A stretch of DNA of 24,033 bases from an uncultured Sutterella sp. (GTDB taxonomy: Bacteria > Pseudomonadota > Gammaproteobacteria > Burkholderiales > Burkholderiaceae_F): assembly GCA_905194315.1 (NCBI GenBank), contig CAJJRX010000029.1:1-24033 (forward strand). The letters run 5' to 3'. Below the pieces are notes generated by a model. That model did not search any database and was not told the DNA's origin. It was given only the letters and a program-made list of their open reading frames with translations. Made by a program: the position numbers and the translations under genes. Every line of letters begins with the position of its first letter. Positions within the stretch are counted from its first letter, which is position 1. This document shows positions 1 to 6,017 of this stretch, one piece after another.

Positions 1-1
1 G

Positions 2-61
2 TTTAAGAAGGCAGTATCTTCTCAGCTGTTACCACAAACATGCATGAAGACTCTATTTTTA
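2..61. repeat. Left copy of 60-bp inverted repeat bounding the window
   Basis: Positions 2-61 match the reverse complement of 23971-24030 with three mismatches (at 10, 54 and 55); positions 11-53 are 43 identical bases. The repeat reaches the window edge and continues outward, so only its inner end is visible. This is the geometry of two directly oriented copies of an element with terminal inverted repeats, each cut by the window edge, or of two inverted copies of any dispersed repeat. No transposase is inside the window, so the element family is not known. Confidence 0.85.
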
Positions 62-84
62 ATAACCTTATAGTTTAAACGCAT

Positions 85-117
85 AAAAAGTGCACCACCC
101 GTCATGGGTGGTGCACT
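85..117 (-). terminator. Intrinsic terminator of the binding-protein unit
   Basis: A perfect 12-bp stem (89-100 paired with 106-117) with a 5-nt loop. Read on the minus strand it is followed by a run of T (complement of the A run at 85-88). It lies about 125 bp beyond the stop codon of the minus-strand gene at 244-1008 and ends that transcription unit. Confidence 0.85.
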
Positions 118-243
118 CCGGCGCTGCCTTCTCGCAGAGGCTCTTCTGAGAGTCGCGGCGCACTGCCGCCCGGACTGAGGCAACCGGGTCCGGGTGGCAC
201 AGCCGCCGGCTCACAGTCGCGCCCGGCGCCTGCAGAGGCGTTT

Positions 244-1008
244 TTACGGCATCCACATCGTGTCGTCGCCGAACCACTTCTTGAAGATCTTGGCGTATTC
301 GCCGTTGTCCTTGAGGGTCTTGAGCGCGGCGTTGAGCTCATTGGCAAGCTCGGTATTGCCTTTTTTCACCATCATGGCCGAGAGATTGTTCGTGAGCAGA
401 CCCGGGAGAATCGTCGTCTTTTCGGCAATCTTGGGCTGCATCGTGAGCATGTAGGCCGTCGAGGGCTTGGAGTTGATCACGGCGTCCACACCCTGGTTGC
501 CGAGCTCAAGGAGCGCTTCACCGACCTGATTGAAGGCGGTGATCTTCGCATCCGGAATCTCCTTGGCCTTGTCGTGACCGATGGTGCCCATCTGCACGGC
601 GATCTTCTTGCCCTTGAGGTCGTCAATCGTCTTGATCTTGCCTTCGCTCGACTTGTTGACGATGATGGCCAGACCCGACTTGTAGAACGGATCCAGAAAG
701 TCGACCTTCTGTTTGCGTTTTTCGTTGATGGCAAAGCCGGCGGCACCAACGTCGACCATGCCGTTCATCACCGAGGGAATGATCCCGTCAAAGTCCATGT
801 TCTGCAGCTCGATGTCGTAGCCGGCCTGTTTGGCCATGGCGCGGATCAGATCCATTTCAAAGCCGACGATCTCACCGGTGTCGCTTTTGACGAATTCAAA
901 GGGCGCGTAGGTGGCGTTGGTGGCAACGCGCAGCGTCTTTGCCTCACCGGCAACGGAGACAGTCATCAGAGCGGCGGCAAAAAGACCGAAGAGGGGGAGT
1001 TTTTTCAT
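244..1008 (-). CDS. Periplasmic amino-acid-type substrate-binding protein (SBP_bac_3), copy 1
   Basis: A 254-aa periplasmic binding protein of the family 3 (HisJ/GlnH-like) class, expected to bind a small polar ligand for an ABC importer. Residues 1-23 are a signal peptide (MKK, hydrophobic core, cleavage near AGEA). The family signature GFEMDLIRAMAK is at 49-60. Arg98 in NEKRK corresponds to the ligand-carboxylate arginine, and the GTIG loop at 141-144 corresponds to the usual GTTG loop. The Asp that normally holds the alpha-amine appears to be Ser180 (NSKP). The start at 1008 was preferred to an ATG 13 codons upstream because AAGGAA lies 6 nt before it and the signal peptide begins there. 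It is second in a minus-strand pair, 91 bp after its paralogue. No permease or ATPase gene is nearby. Family sure; ligand unknown. Confidence 0.93.
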   Translation of the reverse strand: MKKLPLFGLFAAALMTVSVAGEAKTLRVATNATYAPFEFVKSDTGEIVGFEMDLIRAMAKQAGYDIELQNMDFDGIIPSVMNGMVDVGAAGFAINEKRKQKVDFLDPFYKSGLAIIVNKSSEGKIKTIDDLKGKKIAVQMGTIGHDKAKEIPDAKITAFNQVGEALLELGNQGVDAVINSKPSTAYMLTMQPKIAEKTTILPGLLTNNLSAMMVKKGNTELANELNAALKTLKDNGEYAKIFKKWFGDDTMWMP

Positions 1009-1029
1009 GATGTGTTCCTTTTTTCTCTT

Positions 1030-1058
1030 CTTATCCGCTCTACACATGAGCGGATAAG
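1030..1058 (-). promoter_or_regulatory. Intercistronic hairpin between the two binding-protein genes
   Basis: A perfect 11-bp inverted repeat (1030-1040 with 1048-1058, 7-nt loop) sits 21 bp upstream of the copy 1 start. On the minus strand it is followed by an A-rich stretch and not by T, so it is not a classical terminator. Likely roles are an mRNA stability or processing element giving unequal expression of the two genes, or an operator. Confidence 0.55.
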
Positions 1059-1099
1059 GTCAGGGGAGAGTTTTTTACTGTTTCAGCAGGGGCTGTACG

Positions 1100-1864
1100 T
1101 TATTCCAGACCGAGCGCCTTCATGTCGGGTTCGGCGTTAAACCACTTCTTGTAGATCTGAGCGTATTCGCCGCTTGCCTTGATGTCGGCGAGCGCCTTGT
1201 TGAGCTCGGCAAGAAGCTTGGTGTTGTTCTTGTTGACGATCTGACCCACGGGCTGAGAGGTGAGCCAGCCGGGCAGCAGCTCGGTCGTTTCGGCAATCTT
1301 GGGCTGGACGTTGAGCATGTATTCGGTGGCGGGCTTGGAGTTGATCACGGCATCCACACCGCCGTTGACGAGTTCGAGAATCGCCTCGCCAGAGTGATTG
1401 AAGGTTTTGATCTCGGCATCGGGCACTTCCTTGGCCTTGTCATAGCCGAGCTGCACAGCAAGCTTCTTGCCCTTGAGATCTTCAAAGGACTTGATCTTGC
1501 CCTTCTGATCCTTGTGAATCAGGATGGCGAGACCGGACTTGTAGAACGGATCGACGAAGTTCACTTTTTCCTTACGTTTGGCGTTCACGGAAAAGCCCGA
1601 TGCGCCGACGTCAACATTGCCGCTCATCACCGCGGGAATAATGCCGTCAAAGTCGATGCTCTGAATCACCACATCGTAGCCGGCTTTTTTACCCATGAGC
1701 CGGATAATGTCCATTTCAAAGCCGGTGATCTGTTTGCTCTTGGAGTCGACGAACTCAAACGGTGCAAACGTGGGATTGGTTGCCACGCGCAACTCTTTGG
1801 CGTAAAGGGATCCGGAAAGAGCGATGCCGGCGGCGAGCAGGGTAAGCGTGAGTTTCTTCATCAT
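1100..1864 (-). CDS. Periplasmic amino-acid-type substrate-binding protein (SBP_bac_3), copy 2
   Basis: A 254-aa paralogue of the gene at 244-1008, also family 3 of periplasmic binding proteins. The signal peptide covers 1-22 (MMKKLTLTLLAAGIALSGSLYA, cut before KELRV); the signature GFEMDIIRLMGKK is at 48-60 and the conserved arginine is Arg97 (NAKRK). Relative to copy 1 it lacks three residues in the ligand loop: AVQLG runs straight into YDKAKE where copy 1 has GTIGHDKAKE. It shares the NSKP replacement of the amine-binding Asp (Ser176). The start is the first of two consecutive ATGs at 1864, with GAGG 8 nt upstream; the 59 upstream in-frame residues are basic and do not look like protein. 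It is the first gene of the unit, with a structured leader. Probably tandem duplication followed by divergence of specificity. Confidence 0.93.
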   Translation of the reverse strand: MMKKLTLTLLAAGIALSGSLYAKELRVATNPTFAPFEFVDSKSKQITGFEMDIIRLMGKKAGYDVVIQSIDFDGIIPAVMSGNVDVGASGFSVNAKRKEKVNFVDPFYKSGLAILIHKDQKGKIKSFEDLKGKKLAVQLGYDKAKEVPDAEIKTFNHSGEAILELVNGGVDAVINSKPATEYMLNVQPKIAETTELLPGWLTSQPVGQIVNKNNTKLLAELNKALADIKASGEYAQIYKKWFNAEPDMKALGLE

Positions 1865-1889
1865 TCGGGTTGCCTCATTGTCTGGAGAA

Positions 1890-1929
1890 CCCCTCAAAGG
1901 CGCCGGAGTTGCTGGCAGCCTAAGAGGGG
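1890..1929 (-). promoter_or_regulatory. Structured 5' leader hairpin of the binding-protein unit
   Basis: In the minus-strand leader, 25 nt before the copy 2 start, six bases CCCCTC pair with GAGGGG, a symmetric TT/TT internal loop follows, then AGGC pairs with GCCT and an apical stem-loop closes it. Both arms are at 1890-1901 and 1918-1929. The T tract needed for a terminator is absent. It may be a cis-regulatory leader element. It does not match a riboswitch consensus I recognise. Confidence 0.45.
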
Positions 1930-2254
1930 CGTGGTTACGTCGGTAAACCCGGGTGAGCCGCCGCCGTCTCGAGGGGGAGGGGAGCCGGTGCGGGGCGTTT
2001 TTGCCCGGGCGATGAGGAAAATATACGGACTCTTTCGGCAAGAAGCCGGAAAAAGAAACAAGTCTTTGGGCTGGAATGAGCGGGGCTAGGGGTTTACCCT
2101 ATTTGCCCATGAATGGTTGAAAAAGAGCGGGTATTTGTCGACATAATTTCCGCGCGCAGCGGGCGTTTCGTAAGGGCCGCGAGCGCAGGGAGGCAGTTTA
2201 AAGAGGGGCTTGAGACTGAGGGCGGGGCGGCAGCGAACAAGGCAGCGGACAATA
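1930..2254. other. Gene-free stretch upstream of binding-protein unit
   Basis: No convincing gene. GC-rich leader sequence of the minus-strand unit lies up to about 2030, with an AT-rich TATATT at about 2021-2026 as a possible minus-strand -10 but no well-spaced -35. Small ORFs on both strands here (for example 2113-2298 plus and 2086-2340 minus) have no ribosome binding site or recognisable product. Confidence 0.5.
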
Positions 2255-2288
2255 AAAAGGCCGACACTCGTCGAAATGCCGGCCTTTT
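2255..2288 (-). terminator. Intrinsic terminator of candidate small RNA
   Basis: A 9-bp stem pairs 2255-2263 with 2280-2288 around a 16-nt loop. Read on the minus strand, the distal arm ends in CGGCC followed by five T. No protein gene on either strand needs it: the plus-strand gene starts 270 bp later, and the nearest upstream minus-strand gene has its own terminator at 3916-3951. Confidence 0.7.
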
Positions 2289-2402
2289 CCCCCTCTGAAA
2301 GATCGGGTGAAAAAAATTCTGTCAGCCCGTCTTCCCACACCAGACAATGGTGCCGGGTTGATTAACCCGTAACACCGAGCGCTTAGAGAGACTCGATGCA
2401 TA
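2255..2402 (-). ncRNA. Candidate small RNA, minus strand
   Basis: A well-formed minus-strand promoter (2409-2437) predicts a start near 2402, and an intrinsic terminator lies at 2255-2288, giving about 148 nt. Internally a hairpin is formed by CGGGTT (2354-2359) and AACCCG (2364-2369), extended by GGTG (2349-2352) with CACC (2373-2376). The only ATG at the 5' end has no Shine-Dalgarno and its frame runs on through the terminator. Both neighbours start well outside. No known RNA family was recognised. Confidence 0.4.
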
Positions 2403-2408
2403 GGGTGA

Positions 2409-2437
2409 ATCATACACACTTTTGTCCTTTTTGTCGA
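2409..2437 (-). promoter_or_regulatory. Sigma70-type promoter, minus strand
   Basis: On the minus strand, TCGACA (2432-2437, 5 of 6 to TTGACA), a 17-bp spacer and TATGAT (2409-2414, 5 of 6 to TATAAT). It points into the candidate small RNA. Its -35 region overlaps one arm of a TTGTCGA/TCGACAA inverted repeat (2431-2437 and 2454-2460). Confidence 0.55.
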
Positions 2438-2497
2438 GTAGTTGGATAAATTGTCGACAAATAAAAACTTTTCTCCGTGCGCGCTTTTCTCTACAAT
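2422..2497 (+). promoter_or_regulatory. yihY: Candidate promoters for the YihY-family gene
   Basis: Two plus-strand candidates: TTGTCC (2422-2427), 17 bp, GATAAA (2445-2450); and a good -10 TACAAT at 2492-2497 with only a weak TTTTCT at -35. The first overlaps the divergent minus-strand promoter, so the two transcripts may compete for polymerase. Confidence 0.4.
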
Positions 2498-2557
2498 CAG
2501 AGTAAGGTGCCGGATCGGCCTGAAAGAAAACCGGCACAACTGAATCGAGGTGTGCAC

Positions 2558-3880
2558 GTGAGTGAGAATACGGAAACAAAAAAGGAAGTGATTGCCGGAA
2601 AAATCGAGGCACTGCGCCGCAATGAGTGGCCCGCCGTGCGGGATCTGCTGCGCTTTCTCTCCGCACGGCTTCAGGAGACGCATGTGCCGGAGGTGGCGAG
2701 CTCGATGACGCTCACGACGCTGCTCTCGATCGTGCCGCTGCTCGCGGTGAGTCTGGCAATCTTCTCGGCGTTCCCGAGCTTTGCCGATAGCCGCGCCGCG
2801 CTCGAATCCATGCTCTTTGAGAGTTTTCTCCCCGCGCAGTACTCCGAGGTGATCGTCGGGTATCTGCGGAACTTCTCCGAGCACGCCTCGGGACTTGGCG
2901 CCTTCGGTCTGATCGGTCTGGCGGTCACCAGCCTGATGCTGATCAACAAACTCTTCACCACGATCAACCTGATTTTCGGCGTGCATGAGCCGCGCGCCAT
3001 GGCGCAGCGGCTGCTGCTGTACTGGGCGCTGCTCACGCTGGGGCCGATGGCGGTCGCGTTTTCGCTCACCGTCTCCACCCAGGTGCTCTCGGCGGCTGCG
3101 CAGGGTATCGAGGCGGGCATTCTCACCAATGTGCTCGTTTACGTGCAGGGGGCGCTGCAGACGCTCGCCTATGCGCTCCTTTTCCGGCTCGTGCCCAACT
3201 GCTTTGTGCGGTTTTCCCACGCGCTCGCGGGCGGGCTCTTCGTTGTGCTTGCCAACAGCCTTGTGCGCATCGGGTTTGAGCACTATGTGAGCGCCGGGAC
3301 GATGGGCAACATCTACGGCGCCTTTGTGGCGCTGCCCGTGCTCATTCTCTGGATCTATATCGGGTGGTACCTCGTCTTCATGGGGGCAGGGGTGGCCGCA
3401 ACGATGCCGCTTCTCACCTCGGAGCGCTTCCGTGACACGTACCGTGCCGGGAACCGCTTTCTCACGGGGGTAGCGCTTCTCAAGGTGCTCTTTGAAGAGC
3501 GCCAGGCCGAGCGCGCCGTGGTGAGCATCCCGACGCTGTGTGCCCGGGTGGGTACACACCCGCAGATGGCCCGCGACATTCTCTCGGATCTCGCCCGCGC
3601 GGGCTACTGCATGGAAAGTGCCAGCGGCCCCTCGGACAAATCGCCTGACTGGACACTCGTGGCCAATCCGGAGACCACCACACTGATGGGAGCGCTTAAT
3701 GTGCTGCTCCTGGATGCGGAGAACAAACTCATTCAGGGGGATGCTAAAAAGCATGCCGATGAGGGGATTCTGGAAGACTGGTACGCCTCGCTGGTGAGCT
3801 CGGCGGCGCTTTCCGCGCCGCTCGCGGTGTCGCTCGGCGCTGAGGGGCCTGCGATCCCTTCTGAGGAGCGCGTGCGCTGA
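2558..3880 (+). CDS. yihY: YihY/BrkB-family inner membrane protein
   Basis: A 440-aa member of the YihY/BrkB family (older databases call it ribonuclease BN, a label now considered wrong). Predicted integral inner membrane protein: a cytoplasmic N-terminus, then about six hydrophobic segments, beginning with the stretch around SMTLTTLLSIVPLLAVSLAI and ending with the FVALPVLILWIYIGWYLVFM region. The C-terminal 130 or so residues are soluble and winged-helix-like (VSIPTLCARVGTHPQMARDI). The GTG start at 2558 was chosen because GAGG ends 7 nt before it; the ATG at 2477 overlaps the likely promoter and has no binding site. Single-gene unit facing the PPIase gene across a shared terminator. Physiological function of the family is unsettled. 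Confidence 0.9.
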   Translation: MSENTETKKEVIAGKIEALRRNEWPAVRDLLRFLSARLQETHVPEVASSMTLTTLLSIVPLLAVSLAIFSAFPSFADSRAALESMLFESFLPAQYSEVIVGYLRNFSEHASGLGAFGLIGLAVTSLMLINKLFTTINLIFGVHEPRAMAQRLLLYWALLTLGPMAVAFSLTVSTQVLSAAAQGIEAGILTNVLVYVQGALQTLAYALLFRLVPNCFVRFSHALAGGLFVVLANSLVRIGFEHYVSAGTMGNIYGAFVALPVLILWIYIGWYLVFMGAGVAATMPLLTSERFRDTYRAGNRFLTGVALLKVLFEERQAERAVVSIPTLCARVGTHPQMARDILSDLARAGYCMESASGPSDKSPDWTLVANPETTTLMGALNVLLLDAENKLIQGDAKKHADEGILEDWYASLVSSAALSAPLAVSLGAEGPAIPSEERVR

Positions 3881-3915
3881 CGGGCGCCACGCACCCCGGG
3901 GAAAAAGGGTAAAAA

Positions 3916-3951
3916 AGAAGGCCGGACCTCCATGCGGGAGGCCGGCCTTCT
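3916..3951. terminator. Bidirectional intrinsic terminator between convergent genes
   Basis: AGAAGGCCGG (3916-3925) pairs with CCGGCCTTCT (3942-3951), with an inner CCTCC/GGAGG stem and a 5-nt loop, 15 bp in total around a single bulged A. On the minus strand it is followed by T (complement of A at 3911-3915), so it is strongest for the PPIase gene; it probably also ends the plus-strand gene. Confidence 0.85.
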
Positions 3952-3973
3952 CTCTTAATGCGATTTTGTCAGA

Positions 3974-4756
3974 TTACTTGACATCCGCACCGCGGATCAC
4001 TTCCTGGAAGTGCTGCTGAACACGCTGGTTCATGAGCGCCTGACGAAGCTGCGCCTTGAGCTGGTCAAACTTCGGGAAGAGCTGGGCGGGACGGGTGGCT
4101 TCGAGTTTGATCACGTGGAAGCCGTCCTGCAGACGGATGGCCTGCTGGGACACATCACCCGACTTGAGAACCGAGAAAGCGGCACCGAAGGTGCTCGGCA
4201 CGGCCTTGGGCACGATCCAGCCGAGGTCACCGCCCTTGGTCTTGGTGTTGGCGTCAGCACTCAGCTCACCGGCGAGCTTGGCGAAGTCCTGACCCTTTCC
4301 CAGACGGCTGATCACGTCCTTGGCCTGTTCTTCGGTCTGCACGAGGATGTGGCGGACATGGTATTCGGTGTCACCGTAGCTGCGCTTTTCGTTGTCGTAG
4401 GCCTTCTGCAGGTCCGCGTCAGAGACCGGATTGGCTTCAGCCCACTGCTGGGCGAGCGCATTGATCAGAATCTGTTCCTGAGCATTCTTGAGCGCCTGCT
4501 TGACCTTGGGCGAGGATTCCACCTTGGCCTTTTTGGCTTCCTGGAGCATGACGGTGCGCTCGATCATGATGTTCTTCACGACGCGTTCGAGATCGGCACC
4601 GGCAGGCTGACCGCTCTGCACGAGCTGGTCATACACAGCCTGCTGCTCGGACACGGACACCGTCTCACCGTTGACCTTAAAGGCGGCGAGCTGGGCCTGG
4701 GCGACAGAAGCCCCCATCAGAGAAGCGAGACCGAGGGCAATCAGTTTTTTATCCAT
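3974..4756 (-). CDS. Periplasmic peptidyl-prolyl cis-trans isomerase, PpiC/parvulin type
   Basis: A 260-aa secreted parvulin-type foldase that isomerises proline bonds in exported proteins and acts as a chaperone in the periplasm. Signal peptide 1-21 (MDKKLIALGLASLMGASVAQA). Residues about 25-125 are a SurA/PrsA-like helical chaperone region. The parvulin domain is at about 130-225: YHVRHILVQTEEQA, the GGDLGWIVP motif and the conserved GFHVIKLE close. Start at 4756; GGAG is 11 nt upstream, a little far. Own promoter in the 210-bp gap to yciB and its own terminator. In many Burkholderiales a bolA gene sits between yciB and this gene; none is present here. Confidence 0.93.
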   Translation of the reverse strand: MDKKLIALGLASLMGASVAQAQLAAFKVNGETVSVSEQQAVYDQLVQSGQPAGADLERVVKNIMIERTVMLQEAKKAKVESSPKVKQALKNAQEQILINALAQQWAEANPVSDADLQKAYDNEKRSYGDTEYHVRHILVQTEEQAKDVISRLGKGQDFAKLAGELSADANTKTKGGDLGWIVPKAVPSTFGAAFSVLKSGDVSQQAIRLQDGFHVIKLEATRPAQLFPKFDQLKAQLRQALMNQRVQQHFQEVIRGADVK

Positions 4757-4892
4757 TTTAGAAATTTCTCCGTATTCTCAGTGCCGTCTGCCGGGGCAGG
4801 GCGGCTCAGTTCTGAGTGACTTGTGTCAGTGTGTCTCACTGACGGTTCTGTATCACACCGTGCACGGGTCCAACCTGTGCGGCATGACGACC

Positions 4893-4921
4893 ATTTTAGC
4901 GAAATGTACGGTACACAAACA
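4893..4921 (-). promoter_or_regulatory. Promoter with embedded dyad upstream of the PPIase gene
   Basis: Minus strand TGTTTG (4916-4921), 17 bp, TAAAAT (4893-4898). The spacer contains an 11-bp palindrome with TGTAC half-sites (4905-4915), a plausible operator. The resulting leader of about 130 nt carries further hairpins, including GTCAGTG (4825-4831) with CACTGAC (4837-4843). Confidence 0.45.
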
Positions 4922-4966
4922 CCCGCAGTCTGCGAGTGAAGCGCAACGAGGCATTGCTGATGTGAG

Positions 4967-5587
4967 TTAATTTTGCCGATCGCGTTGATCACGGGCGATT
5001 AAAAAGGCAATCCCAAATGTAAAAAGAAGTGTCAACCCCGCGAGCCCGAAGAGTTTGAAGGAAACCCAGAAATCGGTCGAAAAACTGTAGGCGACAATGA
5101 GGTTGAGTACACCGATGGCGATGAAAAACTCGGTTGCGAGCGTGGCGACCTTGTCCCAGGTCGCGCGCGGGATATTCGCAAGCTCCTCGTCACTTTCCTT
5201 CGTGAGGAGCTCGGCGACGAAGTTTCTGCCCCTGATGCGCCCGTAGAGCAGAATGCCGGCAAAAAGCCAGTAGAGGATGGTGGGCTTCCACTTGATGAAG
5301 GTTTCATTCTGGAAGTACAGCGTCATGCCGCCGAAAACCAGCACAAGCACGAGCGAGATCCAGACCATCGGTTTGACGGGGCGACCCCGTGAGACGAGCA
5401 ACACGATCTGCACGATGGAGACGAAGATGGCTGTGGCGGTGGCGAGCATGATCGGCGCGAGCTCGGGCGTCACCCCCGTCGAGAGGATTGAATTGAGCCA
5501 GTCGGCTGAGGCGGCACTGTTGGCCTCCGCGTACTTGAAAACGCCGAAAAAGAAAATAATCGGCAGCAGATCGGAAAGGAAATTCAT
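4967..5587 (-). CDS. yciB: Inner membrane-spanning protein YciB (intracellular septation protein A)
   Basis: A 206-aa integral membrane protein of the YciB/IspZ/septation protein A family, linked to cell envelope synthesis and division. The N-terminus MNFLSDLLPIIFFFGVFKYA is typical, as are VSIVQIVLLV, the WKPTILYWLFAGILL segment and the late W-V-S-F-K-L-F-G motif; about five hydrophobic helices span the protein. The usual length is near 180; this one is longer at the C-terminus and in an acidic loop (KESDEELANIP, about 133). Start ATG at 5587; a possible AAGGAA is 15 nt upstream, too far to be decisive. Same strand as the PPIase gene, 210 bp apart. Confidence 0.93.
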   Translation of the reverse strand: MNFLSDLLPIIFFFGVFKYAEANSAASADWLNSILSTGVTPELAPIMLATATAIFVSIVQIVLLVSRGRPVKPMVWISLVLVLVFGGMTLYFQNETFIKWKPTILYWLFAGILLYGRIRGRNFVAELLTKESDEELANIPRATWDKVATLATEFFIAIGVLNLIVAYSFSTDFWVSFKLFGLAGLTLLFTFGIAFLIARDQRDRQN

Positions 5588-6017
5588 GGCGTGTTACTGG
5601 TGTTCCTTGCCATGGACCCAGGATACGCGCCCGCCGGCCGCGCGCCGGCAGGTCGCAGAGGCAGCGCATACGGCCGCCCTCTTTAGCGGAAAAAACCTTA
5701 GCACAACTCAGAGCCGCGTGCCGGAGAAAAATGCGCTGAAAATGCCGCAGATTGTGACGGCGGCAACCTTCGGGTGCCCGACCTGACAACAATCGTTTAC
5801 TTTCTCAGACAAGGCAGGGGCTCATGAGCGTGTGTGCCGGCGCAGGCGCACTGATATTATTGAACCGGTTTCAGGTACGCAAACGGTGCCTGTAGCGTAT
5901 TATTCAGACTGTCGGATTCACGCTGCCTGCACAAGGCTGCTGCGAGCACACGGGAAAAGTGTGCCTGTTGCGCGGCCCGCCAGAGAGGCAGCCGGACAAA
6001 GTGAGGATCCAAAGCGA
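5588..6017. other. Divergent intergenic region, yciB and M16 protease
   Basis: 430 bp with no supported gene. It must hold promoters for both flanking genes. On the plus strand TATTAT occurs at 5854-5859 and 5899-5904, both without a convincing -35. Reading frames open through it on both strands (the extension of the protease frame to 5832, and a minus-strand frame to 5792) have no binding site and no recognisable content. Confidence 0.5.

Noticed and set aside
2113..2298. Small plus-strand ORF (61 codons)
   Set aside because: No ribosome binding site, runs into the hairpin at 2255-2288, low-information sequence.
2198..3754. 518-codon minus-strand frame across the yihY gene and the region before it
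   Set aside because: Runs through an intrinsic terminator and opposite a clear membrane protein; no family features.
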